Source of the DNA: Lachnospiraceae bacterium
GTDB lineage: Bacteria > Bacillota > Clostridia > Lachnospirales > Lachnospiraceae
DNA length: 64,000 nt
NCBI GenBank assembly: GCA_015057585.1
Contig: SVEF01000014.1
Location: 1-64,000 of the forward strand
Reading direction: 5' to 3'
In this document: piece after piece, positions 33,822 through 42,433 of the stretch
Numbering within the stretch: the first letter of the stretch is position 1
How the letters are laid out: every line of letters begins with the position of its first letter
The notes under the pieces: model-generated
Databases searched by the model: none
The model's input: the letters and a program-made list of their open reading frames with translations, nothing else
Told to the model about the DNA's origin: nothing
Translations under genes and position numbers: made by a program

Positions 33822-35492
33822 TCAATCGTCGGCATAACGCAAAAGAATGGCTTTTTCTGCCTCGGTCAATTGATATATATCGGTAATGAAAGCATCCAGC
33901 TCCTGCATCAGTATATGGTATTCATCGCAGTTTGCTTCGGTCTGCAGCAGTTTGTCTACATAAGAAAGTACCGCGGTTTGAACCGGTTCGGATGCGTAGG
34001 GAATCGGAATGGTTTCTAAGTGGGAACGCAGGATTTTTACCGAGGAAAACTGCGTTTCAAACAGAAACTGTGCAACCGGGGAATTTAAGATTGCCATTAC
34101 ATATTTCACGGAAAGCCCCGGAATGCGCGGAATCACGATATTACAGCTGTTAAGTGAAAGTAAACCGGTAGTGTCGTATGCAAACATAAGGTGTCGGTTG
34201 ATAAAACGGTAAAAGAGTTTTTCCTTTGCCCGGTAGAGATACTCCGGTGCGGTCTGTTGAAACGCATCCGGAAGAAACTTTATATAACCGGAGTGGGACA
34301 AAATGTGATATTTGTCGATATCGGTTCCTTTTATGACCGGCTCGGCGCCATCGGACGGCTTAGTCAGAAGCAGGGCTTCGTTGTTCCCGGTTACGATGCC
34401 GAGGGCAAAATCGGCGTTTCCTTTTAATGTAACGCAATTCGGTGTTTGTTTGATTTTTTCGGACAACCGGTATTCTTCTTCGGACAGAGCAAAAGAAAAG
34501 GCGTTTCCGAAAGAAGCAGAGCGGTTCGTTTGTATCGTGTAAGTCCTTTGTTTGGTAATGACAGTGGCGCCTTTATAAAAAGAGTCTGCCACTTTTTTCT
34601 TTAAGGTAAAAATGATGCTCGGACAGTAAACATTCTTAAAAGCATCTCCAAGGTACTCGACAGAAAGTGCGGTACAGGAGTCTGACAATAATTTACGGAC
34701 CGGAGCATGCATCCGGACGGACAAAACGGCCTCCGGGAGCACAAATGCGAGAATTCCGCCCGGAGAGAGCAGATGCAGTGAGTTTTCTATAAACAAGTCA
34801 AAGATATCAATGCCTTTTTTTTCGGCGCATACAAAACGGCTCCGATATACATTTTTCTTTTCTTTATCCAGTAAGGAACCCCATGGAGGATTGCCTAAAA
34901 TGATATCGTAATGATATGTTTCTGAAGTGCCTGTAAAACCTGACAAATAATCGGATACAGTGAAGTTGCGATAGAGAATGTCCAGGTCCTCTTTTGTCTT
35001 AATCCGGTATTTCAGTGCCAGATTGATTCTTGTCAGGGCAATGCAAAGCGGATCGATATCATTGCCAAACAAACGATGTAACGGAATGGATGACGGTAAT
35101 TGCTGCAAAAAGATACCGGTGCCGCAGGAGGGGTCAAAAAATGTCCCGGAAAGAGCTTCATTTGGCAAGTGGGTAAAGATCAGGCGTCGGCTTACGGAAG
35201 CCGGAGTATAAAAAGCCCCGGATTGTTTGCGGTTTTCTATATGCACCAGGGATTGGTACAAAAGACCAAGCACGTCTTCATTTTCAGAATAGGTATAGGT
35301 AAAATCATTAATTTCCGGATGCTTATCACAGAAAGCGTGATAGGCAGAGGAAGAAACCAGATCTTCCAAAAGCACGTCACAACCGGTCAGGTTTGCCTGC
35401 AAAAAGAGCTGCTGTGCACAGTGGCGCAGCAGATAAGGAATGGTGGTTTTTAATTGATCCGGTTGAAGCATAGGATGCTTGTTTTTTTTCAT
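33822..35492 (-). CDS. TaqI-like N6-adenine DNA methyltransferase, orphan
   Basis: A 556-residue DNA methyltransferase. Residues 92-97 read GAFYTP, followed by the SAM-binding F-D120-P-S-C-G-T-G motif and the N6-adenine catalytic motif N201-P-P-W. The C-terminal half resembles a TaqI-type target recognition domain. There is no N-terminal nuclease domain as in type IIG enzymes and no restriction gene or type I subunits nearby. It may be a solitary epigenetic regulator or the remains of a restriction system; the recognition site cannot be read from sequence. It faces the his operon tail to tail. Confidence 0.83.
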   Translation of the reverse strand: MKKNKHPMLQPDQLKTTIPYLLRHCAQQLFLQANLTGCDVLLEDLVSSSAYHAFCDKHPEINDFTYTYSENEDVLGLLYQSLVHIENRKQSGAFYTPASVSRRLIFTHLPNEALSGTFFDPSCGTGIFLQQLPSSIPLHRLFGNDIDPLCIALTRINLALKYRIKTKEDLDILYRNFTVSDYLSGFTGTSETYHYDIILGNPPWGSLLDKEKKNVYRSRFVCAEKKGIDIFDLFIENSLHLLSPGGILAFVLPEAVLSVRMHAPVRKLLSDSCTALSVEYLGDAFKNVYCPSIIFTLKKKVADSFYKGATVITKQRTYTIQTNRSASFGNAFSFALSEEEYRLSEKIKQTPNCVTLKGNADFALGIVTGNNEALLLTKPSDGAEPVIKGTDIDKYHILSHSGYIKFLPDAFQQTAPEYLYRAKEKLFYRFINRHLMFAYDTTGLLSLNSCNIVIPRIPGLSVKYVMAILNSPVAQFLFETQFSSVKILRSHLETIPIPYASEPVQTAVLSYVDKLLQTEANCDEYHILMQELDAFITDIYQLTEAEKAILLRYADD

Positions 35493-35591
35493 CGTGAGTA
35501 TCCCTTCTTGGATGAATCAGGTTTTGCAATCGATGTGGTTACAGTACAGATTATGGGTGAAAAAAAAGGGAAAGTCAAGGTAAAATATGCC

Positions 35592-35620
35592 TTGACAAAT
35601 AAATTGCAAGTGGCTATAAT
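35592..35620 (+). promoter_or_regulatory. Consensus promoter of T-box-tyrS
   Basis: TTGACA (35592-35597) and TATAAT (35615-35620) are exact hexamers with a 17-base spacer, directly before a T-box leader. Confidence 0.92.
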
Positions 35621-35625
35621 GGCAC

Positions 35626-35900
35626 TATCAAAAACGATGATGGGAAGAAGTAGTGCTGAATTGGCTCAACAGAAAGTTGCCGGTGGATGAGAGGCGCGGA
35701 GTACAGCAACAGGAATACATCCCGGAGTTGCGCACCGAAAAGAAATGAGTAGGCTGCGACGGAAGACAACCGTTACAGTGTCAGAGTATCGCTTATGCTG
35801 TACTTGCTAAGGCAGATGATGTGAGTCGTCTGTGAATGAAGGTGGTAACACGTGGTAAATAATGCCTCGTCCTTTGAATGGGACGGGGCTTTTTTGTTTT
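35626..35900 (+). ncRNA. T-box riboswitch controlling tyrS
   Basis: The leader carries the T-box sequence AATGAAGGTGGTAACACG (35835-35852) and a terminator stem (35864-35872 with 35880-35889, then TTTTTT). Upstream lie stem-I-like elements (AGTAGTGC, GGATGAGAGG) and a candidate Tyr specifier TAC at 35716-35718 within GGAATACATCCC. Uncharged tRNA-Tyr would stabilise the antiterminator and allow tyrS expression. The specifier assignment is by context and not by full folding. Confidence 0.88.
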
Positions 35901-35965
35901 TATCCGTGAGAAAATAAGGATTAGCAAGAGAGCAAAACTATTACATCGAAAGAGAGGAAAAAGAG

Positions 35966-37189
35966 ATGACAGTTTATGAAGAATTAGTTGCAAGAGGTTT
36001 GATTGCACAGGTGACAGATGAAGCAGAAATTAAAGAGATGGTAAACAATGGTAAGGCCGTATTTTACATCGGTTTTGACCCGACCGCAGACAGCCTTCAT
36101 GTAGGACATTTCATGGCTCTTTGCTTAATGAAGCGTCTTCAGATGGCAGGCAATAAGCCAATCGCTTTAATCGGCGGAGGTACCGCAATGATTGGTGACC
36201 CATCCGGCAGAACCGACATGCGTCAGATGATGACGACAGAGACTATTGCACACAACTGTGAATGTTTCAAGCAGCAGATGAGCCGTTTTATTGACTTCTC
36301 TGAAGGCAAGGCGCTGATGGTAAACAATGCCGACTGGCTCATGGGACTCAACTACATTGAAGTACTTCGCGAGGTTGGTCCGCACTTTTCCGTAAACCGT
36401 ATGTTGAGTGCGGAGTGCTACAAGCAGAGAATGGAAAGAGGCTTAAGCTTCTTAGAATTTAACTACATGATTATGCAGAGTTACGATTTCCTGGCATTGT
36501 TCCAGAAGTACGGCTGTAACATGCAGTTTGGCGGCGATGACCAGTGGAGCAATATGCTTGGCGGTACTGAGTTAATCCGCAGAAAACTCGGCAAGGATGC
36601 ATACGCTATGACCATCAACCTTTTATTAAATTCCGAAGGTAAGAAGATGGGTAAGACACAGTCCGGTGCTGTTTGGTTGGATCCGAATAAGACCACACCG
36701 TTTGAATTTTTCCAGTACTGGAGAAATGTCGGCGACCAGGATGTAATTAAGTGCTTAAAGATGTTAACCTTCCTTCCTTTGGAAGAAATCGTTGCGATGG
36801 AAGCTTGGGAAGGCAGTGAACTGAATAAGGCAAAGGAAATTCTTGCATTTGAACTGACTAAACTTGTTCATGGTGAAGAAGAGGCAAATAAGGCGCTGGA
36901 AGCTTCCAAGGCGCTGTTTGCAGGCGGCGGCAGCTTAGAGAATATGCCGACTACTACACTTTCCGAAGAAAACTTTAAGGATGGTTCGATTGACATTATC
37001 TCCATGCTTGTTGTTTCCGGTCTCGTAACTTCCCGTTCGGAGGGACGCCGTGCCGTAGAGCAGGGTGGTGTTACCGTAGACGGAGAAAAGGTGACGGATT
37101 TTGCAAAGACCTTTACTAAGGATGAATTATCCGGTGAAGGTAAGATTGTAAAGAGAGGTAAAAAGAACTTTAACCGTATTATGGCATAA
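35966..37189 (+). CDS. tyrS: Tyrosyl-tRNA synthetase
   Basis: A 407-residue class I synthetase. The HIGH motif is H45-V-G-H48 after G-F-D-P-T-A-D-S-L, the KMSKS loop is K-M-G-K-T (227-231), and the C-terminal ~70 residues form an S4 domain (VSGLVTSRSEGRRAVEQGG). Length matches the TyrRS family. It is controlled by the T-box leader directly upstream. Confidence 0.96.
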   Translation: MTVYEELVARGLIAQVTDEAEIKEMVNNGKAVFYIGFDPTADSLHVGHFMALCLMKRLQMAGNKPIALIGGGTAMIGDPSGRTDMRQMMTTETIAHNCECFKQQMSRFIDFSEGKALMVNNADWLMGLNYIEVLREVGPHFSVNRMLSAECYKQRMERGLSFLEFNYMIMQSYDFLALFQKYGCNMQFGGDDQWSNMLGGTELIRRKLGKDAYAMTINLLLNSEGKKMGKTQSGAVWLDPNKTTPFEFFQYWRNVGDQDVIKCLKMLTFLPLEEIVAMEAWEGSELNKAKEILAFELTKLVHGEEEANKALEASKALFAGGGSLENMPTTTLSEENFKDGSIDIISMLVVSGLVTSRSEGRRAVEQGGVTVDGEKVTDFAKTFTKDELSGEGKIVKRGKKNFNRIMA

Positions 37190-37198
37190 GAAGATATG

Positions 37199-37245
37199 AA
37201 AACCGCAGTGTTGGAACGGAAGTTCCGATACTGCGGTTTTTTCAT
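37199..37245 (+). terminator. Bidirectional terminator between tyrS and aldehyde dehydrogenase
   Basis: A stem of 17 pairs (37201-37217 with 37222-37238, two G-T pairs) around GGAA is followed by a T-run; the A-run in front serves the opposite strand. Confidence 0.9.
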
Positions 37246-37250
37246 TTTAT

Positions 37251-38630
37251 TTATCGCAAGAATATACGTAATAATTTGTAGTAGAACGGACGGTATGGCT
37301 GATAACGGATCGGCAAATCCATCCAGGTCTTTTTGTCTACAATGCTCTTCGTGTGAGAAAAGGCATCAAAGCCCTCTTTCCCGTGATAGGAGCCCATACC
37401 GCTTTCGCCAACACCTCCGAACCCCATTTCGCTGGTAGCCAGGTGGATGACGACGTCATTGATACAGCCACCGCCGAATGCGCAATGTTCGGTCAACAGC
37501 CGGATGTTGTGTTTGTCTTCGGAGAAAACGTAAAAAGCCAGCGGTTTTTGCTTGCTGTTCAATAAGGATACCAATGCTTCGACAGAATCAAATTCCAAAA
37601 CCGGCATAATCGGTCCGAAGATTTCTTCCTGCATAACAGCGTCGTCCCAACTGACATCGGAAAGTACGGTCGGGGCAATTTGCAACGTCTGACGGTTGGA
37701 TTCTCCGCCATGCACGACTTTTTCTTTGTGAATCAAACCAAGAATACGGTCAAAATGTTTTTCATTCACGATTTTTCCGTAATTTGGGTTTTGAAGAGGC
37801 ATATCACCAAATTGTTTTTGAATTTCTTTTTTTACTTCACGGAGGAAGGCTTCCTTAACACTGCTGTGGCAGAGAACATAATCCGGAGCCACACAGGTTT
37901 GTCCGCAGTTTACGTATTTGCCAAATACAACACGCTTTGCTGCGAGTGGAATTTTGGCAGTGCTGTCGATAATGCAAGGACTTTTTCCGCCAAGTTCCAG
38001 GACGGAAGGGGTCAGAGTTTCGGCAGCATGACGTAAAACTTCTTTGCCCACGGTCTGTCCGCCGGTAAAGAAAATGAAATCAAATTTCTTTTCCAATAAA
38101 GCGGCATTTTCTTTTCGTCCACCGGTAACAACCGCAACATATTCCGGAGGGAAACACTCAGAAAGGATAGTTTGGATTATGGCACCGGTAGCAGGAGAAT
38201 AGGCGCTTGGTTTTACAATGGCAGTATTTCCTGCGGCAATGGCATCAACTAACGGATCGAGGGTCAGTAAAAACGGATAATTCCATGGACTCATAATCAG
38301 GACATTTCCGTAAGGCGATGCCTGTTGGAAACTCACGGAAGCAAATTGGGCAAGCGGAGTAGGAACGCGATGTGGCTTTGCAAAGCGGGCGGTGTGTTTG
38401 ATCATATAGCTGATTTCGGTTAACACAAGTCCTATCTCGCACATAAAGCCTTCAAATTTGCTTTTTCCTAAATCATGAATCAATGCCTGATTGATTTCTG
38501 CTTCGTGGGACCGGATGGTACGGTATAATTTCTTTAACATTTCTATGCGGAATTTTACCGGAAGGGTAATGCCGCTTTCAAAGTATTTTTTTTGGTTTTC
38601 CAACAATACGTCAAGCTGAGACGGTTCCAT
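37251..38630 (-). CDS. Aldehyde dehydrogenase (class 3-like, YwdH-type)
   Basis: A 459-residue NAD(P)-dependent aldehyde dehydrogenase without an N-terminal leader, of the compact class 3/YwdH type. The active site is intact: Lys140 in N-T-A-I-V-K-P, general base E212 in L-E-L-G-G-K and nucleophile C246 in G-Q-T-C-V-A-P. A C-terminal hydrophobic/basic stretch (last ~15 residues) could bind membrane lipids, as in fatty aldehyde dehydrogenases. AAGGAGG precedes the start. It lies 33 bases behind the traX-like gene on the same strand. Confidence 0.88.
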   Translation of the reverse strand: MEPSQLDVLLENQKKYFESGITLPVKFRIEMLKKLYRTIRSHEAEINQALIHDLGKSKFEGFMCEIGLVLTEISYMIKHTARFAKPHRVPTPLAQFASVSFQQASPYGNVLIMSPWNYPFLLTLDPLVDAIAAGNTAIVKPSAYSPATGAIIQTILSECFPPEYVAVVTGGRKENAALLEKKFDFIFFTGGQTVGKEVLRHAAETLTPSVLELGGKSPCIIDSTAKIPLAAKRVVFGKYVNCGQTCVAPDYVLCHSSVKEAFLREVKKEIQKQFGDMPLQNPNYGKIVNEKHFDRILGLIHKEKVVHGGESNRQTLQIAPTVLSDVSWDDAVMQEEIFGPIMPVLEFDSVEALVSLLNSKQKPLAFYVFSEDKHNIRLLTEHCAFGGGCINDVVIHLATSEMGFGGVGESGMGSYHGKEGFDAFSHTKSIVDKKTWMDLPIRYQPYRPFYYKLLRIFLR

Positions 38631-38663
38631 AGCGTTACCTCCTTAAAATAATAATTTCATTCT

Positions 38664-39419
38664 CTAACGGAAAAACAAAAACCGAAGTATCCATAAAAAC
38701 AGAAGATGTATCGGATAAAATCCGTAAAAGAACCATTTCGGCGGTTGTTTACCACGCGTTCCGTTGTAATAAAAGATTGGAACAAAAGCAAGCGGTGCGG
38801 TATATTCCCAGAGAGTGACAATACCGCCAAAGATACATAGTTGCTTTCTGGCGTCAATCAGTAAATACAAAAGGGTGATCAGTAAGACGCCGAAAGCGTC
38901 ATAATCTGTGCGAAGTACATACGCGGCCACCATAGCGGCAAGAACCGGCAGATAAGGCAGAAACCGGCTTTGCGGCCGTTTGTTTTTGATGTATTCAAAT
39001 CCCCAAATGGCAAGTAAACCAAGCAACAGGGTGAAAAATACATTTTGTAATTGAAAACTGAAAACGGTGTTGTAAAATGCAAGGTCATACGGTAGTTCGG
39101 AGAGCAGGGCAAGTGCACCAAGGCGCAGGGCATATTTTTTTCGGTCTGTCGTATGGAAAAAGCCTTCGACCAGCAGGAAACAATAGATTGGGAAAGCAAG
39201 CCGGCCGGTATAACGTAATATGTTGTAGCAGTGAAACCAGAACCTGTAATCTTTGGGGAGATAATCAAAGGAAGTACCTCCAAGGACAGCACCGGTTACC
39301 TGTGGCCAGATTCCGTTTTTAATCAGAACAGCGCCAACGTGGTCAAGAAACATGCTAATCAGTGCAAGCCATTTCAGAAAGGCCCCCGAAAATCCGGAAA
39401 AAGAGTTCTTTTTCTTCAT
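38664..39419 (-). CDS. TraX-family membrane protein
   Basis: A 251-residue polytopic membrane protein of the TraX/acyltransferase-3-like family. It opens with a basic stretch and L-K-W-L-A-L-I-S-M-F-L-D-H-V-G, contains R-L-A-F-P-I-Y-C-F-L-L-V-E-G-F, and has about eight hydrophobic segments. In F plasmids TraX acetylates pilin; chromosomal relatives in Firmicutes have unknown acceptor substrates. Basic C-terminal end. It probably shares a transcript with the aldehyde dehydrogenase. Confidence 0.82.
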   Translation of the reverse strand: MKKKNSFSGFSGAFLKWLALISMFLDHVGAVLIKNGIWPQVTGAVLGGTSFDYLPKDYRFWFHCYNILRYTGRLAFPIYCFLLVEGFFHTTDRKKYALRLGALALLSELPYDLAFYNTVFSFQLQNVFFTLLLGLLAIWGFEYIKNKRPQSRFLPYLPVLAAMVAAYVLRTDYDAFGVLLITLLYLLIDARKQLCIFGGIVTLWEYTAPLAFVPIFYYNGTRGKQPPKWFFYGFYPIHLLFLWILRFLFFR

Positions 39420-39448
39420 AAAAATACCTCGTAAACATTAGTTCTTTT

Positions 39449-39477
39449 ATCTTACCATATCTCCTTTTTTTTAACAA
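39449..39477 (-). promoter_or_regulatory. Promoter of the traX-like gene
   Basis: On the minus strand TTGTTA (39477-39472) and TAAGAT (39454-39449) are separated by 17 bases, 30 bases before the start codon. Confidence 0.55.
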
Positions 39478-39519
39478 GAATGCGATAGGAAATCTGTGAT
39501 AGATTCTTTGAAATTTTAC

Positions 39520-39548
39520 TTTACAATCCGAGCAATCTTTGGTACAAT
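39520..39548 (+). promoter_or_regulatory. Promoter of galK
   Basis: TTTACA (39520-39525) and TACAAT (39543-39548), spacer 17 bases. A perfect palindrome starts 13 bases downstream of the -10. Confidence 0.7.
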
Positions 39549-39561
39549 GATTTCAGAAATA

Positions 39562-39575
39562 TTGTTTTAAAACAA
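39562..39575. promoter_or_regulatory. Candidate operator palindrome downstream of the galK promoter
   Basis: TTGTTTTAAAACAA is a perfect 14-base palindrome at about +7 to +20, a typical position for a repressor site. It lacks the central CG of LacI/GalR operators, so the regulator is not obvious. Confidence 0.45.
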
Positions 39576-39628
39576 AAATTATAGAACAAATAAAACATGA
39601 TTAACAACTATATTTTGGGAGGTAAGCT

Positions 39629-40795
39629 ATGAGAGAGAAGTTAATGCAGGAATTTGAACGTATTTATGGCGGAACAGAGGACGTGCGTGTATTTTTTGCA
39701 CCGGGGCGTGTGAACATGATTGGTGAGCATACCGACTACAACGGCGGTCATGTATTTCCATGTGCGCTGACCATTGGTACCTATGCGGCAGCGAGAAGAA
39801 ACGGAATGGACACCTGCCGTTTTTATTCCATGAACTTTGAGCACCTCGGTATTATTTATGCTGATTTGGATGAACTTGTTTATGATAAGGAAAAAGATTG
39901 GGCAAATTATCCGATGGGTATCATCGCAAAACTGCAGGAGGCCGGTATTGCGGTAGATGAAGGCATGGATTTTGTGTTCTGTGGCAATATTCCGAATTCC
40001 TCCGGACTTTCTTCTTCTGCTTCCATTGAAGTTCTGACTGCGTTTGCCTGCCGTGAACTTTTTGGGTTTGAGATGGATTTTGTAGAGATTTCAAAACTTT
40101 CCCAGAAGGCAGAAAACCAGTTCATCGGAGTAAATTGCGGTATTATGGACCAGTTTGCCATTGCTATGGGTAAAAAAGATCATGCAATTTTCCTGGATAC
40201 AGCAGACCTTTCCTATGAGTACGCTCCGCTGGTGCTTGAGAATGCAAAGATTGTCATTGCCTGCAGCAATAAGAAGCGTGGGCTCGGGGATTCCAAATAT
40301 AACGAAAGAAGAAGTGAATGTGAAGCAGCACTTGCCCTGCTTCAGACCAAAAAGGATATCAAGTCTCTTGGTGAACTTTCCGAAGCGGAATTTGAAGAAA
40401 TTAAGGATGTCATTGGCGATGAAGTAAAGATCCGCCGTGCAAAGCATGCAGTATATGAAAATCAGAGAACCATCCGTGCTGTAGCAGCCTTAAAGGCAAA
40501 TGATGTGAAGACATTCGGTGAACTGATGAATGCATCCCATGTTTCCTTAAGAGATGATTACGAAGTAACCGGTATTGAACTGGATACCCTGGTTGAGACG
40601 GCATGGACCGTTGAAGGTGTAATCGGTTCCCGTATGACCGGAGCAGGTTTTGGCGGCTGTACCGTAAGTATTGTAAGAGAAGATTGTGTCGATAACTTTA
40701 TTCAGACCGTAGGCGAGACTTATAAGAATAAAATCGGCTATGCGGCAGATTTCTATGTTGTAGACATCGGTAGCGGTCCTGTGGAATTAAACTAA
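39629..40795 (+). CDS. galK: Galactokinase
   Basis: A 388-residue GHMP kinase that phosphorylates galactose. The signature G-R-V-N-M-I-G-E33-H-T-D36-Y-N-G is intact; the GHMP motif P-N-S-S-G-L-S-S-S-A-S lies near 126-136, and M-T-G-A-G-F-G-G-C near the C-terminus. GGGAGGTAAG precedes the ATG. galT follows after a small hairpin; a GalM or GalE gene is not in the window. Confidence 0.96.
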   Translation: MREKLMQEFERIYGGTEDVRVFFAPGRVNMIGEHTDYNGGHVFPCALTIGTYAAARRNGMDTCRFYSMNFEHLGIIYADLDELVYDKEKDWANYPMGIIAKLQEAGIAVDEGMDFVFCGNIPNSSGLSSSASIEVLTAFACRELFGFEMDFVEISKLSQKAENQFIGVNCGIMDQFAIAMGKKDHAIFLDTADLSYEYAPLVLENAKIVIACSNKKRGLGDSKYNERRSECEAALALLQTKKDIKSLGELSEAEFEEIKDVIGDEVKIRRAKHAVYENQRTIRAVAALKANDVKTFGELMNASHVSLRDDYEVTGIELDTLVETAWTVEGVIGSRMTGAGFGGCTVSIVREDCVDNFIQTVGETYKNKIGYAADFYVVDIGSGPVELN

Positions 40796-40812
40796 ATTTT
40801 GACAAACAGAAA

Positions 40813-40840
40813 ACGCCGGGAGTGATTGCTTCCGGCATTT
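40813..40840 (+). terminator. Weak intercistronic hairpin between galK and galT
   Basis: GCCGGGAG and CTTCCGGC form an 8-bp stem with one G-T pair and a 6-base loop, followed by ATTTTC. It could reduce galT relative to galK; full termination is unlikely from this short tail. Confidence 0.45.
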
Positions 40841-40857
40841 TCGGAATGGAGATAATT

Positions 40858-42369
40858 ATGACAAAAGAAATTTTATGGCTGGCAGAATATGGAGTGAAAA
40901 CAGGGTTGATAGCAGAAGAAGACCGTGTCTATACGATAAACCGTTTGATGGAATTATGTCAGATGGATGACTTATCTGAGGAAGCAGCCGGGTTTGATTT
41001 GTTACCGTGCGATACGGAGCATCTTGCAGTTATACTGGAGAGAATGAATGATTATGCGGCGGCAAACGGACTTCTGGAGGCAGATAGTATCACGTACCGG
41101 GATCTGTTTGATACAAAGATTATGGGGTTGTTGACACCGAGACCAAGCGAGGTCATCCGTTCTTTTGAAGCAAAGAAGGCAGAGAGCACGGAAGCGGCGA
41201 CCGATTATTTTTATCAGCTTGCCCGTGTGTCGAATTATATCCGCACAGACCGTGTGAAGAAGGACAGAAAGTGGACGGCGGAGTCAGAATACGGTACGAT
41301 GGATATTACAATTAACTTATCCAAGCCGGAAAAGGATCCAAAGGCCATTGCGGCGGCAAAAACGATGAAGCAAAGCGGTTACCCGAAGTGCCAGCTTTGT
41401 GTGGAAAACGAAGGGTATGCAGGCAGAACCAATCATCCTGCAAGACAGAATTTGCGTATCATTCCGCTGACGATGAACAACGAGCCTTGGGGCCTTCAGT
41501 ATTCCCCGTATGTCTATTATAATGAGCATTGTATCGTGCTCAATCAACAGCACACACCGATGAAAATCGACCGTGCCTGCTTTGTAAAACTGCTTGATTT
41601 TGTGGAGCAGTTTCCGCACTATTTTCTTGGTTCCAACGCAGACCTTCCGATTGTTGGTGGTTCTATTTTGACGCATGATCATTTCCAGGGCGGACATTAT
41701 ACGTTTGCCATGGAAAGAGCTGAAATTGAGACTCCGGTGATATTTGCGGGGTTTGAAGATGTCACGGCAGGTATCGTAAAATGGCCGATGTCGGTAATTC
41801 GTATCTGTAGCGAGAAAAAGGAACGTCTGATTGCTCTTGCGGAACGTATTTTAAAGGTATGGAGAGGGTATACGGATGAGGAGGCTCTTGTGCTCGCAGA
41901 GACAGATGGCGAACCTCACAATACAATTACTCCGATTGCCAGAGTGCGTGACGGAAAGTTTGAATTGGACCTGGTACTCAGAAACAATCTGACCACCAAA
42001 GAGCATCCGCTTGGCGTTTATCATCCGCATACAGAACTTCATCATATCAAAAAAGAAAACATCGGTCTGATTGAAGTTATGGGACTTGCAGTGCTTCCGG
42101 CGCGTTTAAAGACAGAAATGGAAGAAGTGAAGCAGTGCCTGCTTCGAGGTGAGTGTGTGGCAGAAGTGGAGAGTGTTGCTTCCCATGGGGAATGGGCAGA
42201 GGAACTGGTAGCAAAGTATGGAACATTCTCTACGGATACGATTGATGCCGTAATCGAAAAGGAAATCGGTGATGTGTTCGTACGGGTATTGGAGCACGCC
42301 GGTGTTTATAAGCGTACTGCAGAGGGAAAAGAAGCTTTCCTGCGCTTCATAGAGAAAGTAAACGGCTAA
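40858..42369 (+). CDS. galT: Galactose-1-phosphate uridylyltransferase, class II
   Basis: A 503-residue Firmicute-type GalT (class II), transferring UMP between UDP-glucose and galactose-1-phosphate. Recognisable stretches are L-L-T-P-R-P-S-E-V, C-Q-L-C-V-E-N-E-G-Y-A-G-R, H-D-H-F-Q-G-G-H-Y and G-V-Y-H-P-H near the C-terminus. ATG 40858 with GGAATGGAG upstream is preferred over an earlier in-frame start that lies in the hairpin. The short HxHxH class I form is not related in length. Confidence 0.94.
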   Translation: MTKEILWLAEYGVKTGLIAEEDRVYTINRLMELCQMDDLSEEAAGFDLLPCDTEHLAVILERMNDYAAANGLLEADSITYRDLFDTKIMGLLTPRPSEVIRSFEAKKAESTEAATDYFYQLARVSNYIRTDRVKKDRKWTAESEYGTMDITINLSKPEKDPKAIAAAKTMKQSGYPKCQLCVENEGYAGRTNHPARQNLRIIPLTMNNEPWGLQYSPYVYYNEHCIVLNQQHTPMKIDRACFVKLLDFVEQFPHYFLGSNADLPIVGGSILTHDHFQGGHYTFAMERAEIETPVIFAGFEDVTAGIVKWPMSVIRICSEKKERLIALAERILKVWRGYTDEEALVLAETDGEPHNTITPIARVRDGKFELDLVLRNNLTTKEHPLGVYHPHTELHHIKKENIGLIEVMGLAVLPARLKTEMEEVKQCLLRGECVAEVESVASHGEWAEELVAKYGTFSTDTIDAVIEKEIGDVFVRVLEHAGVYKRTAEGKEAFLRFIEKVNG

Positions 42370-42371
42370 TC

Positions 42372-42400
42372 TTGACGGATTCGTGTAAAGGGAATATACT
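42372..42400 (+). promoter_or_regulatory. Promoter of the signal peptidase gene
   Basis: TTGACG (42372-42377) and TATACT (42395-42400) with a 17-base spacer begin three bases after the galT stop, so lepB has its own promoter. Confidence 0.8.
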
Positions 42401-42433
42401 GTTAGGCAGTGATGTTAAAGGAGTACACAATCG

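Noticed and set aside
34978-35453. Plus-strand frames inside the methyltransferase gene
   Set aside because: They are shadows of the minus-strand gene with no ribosome binding sites or protein-like composition.
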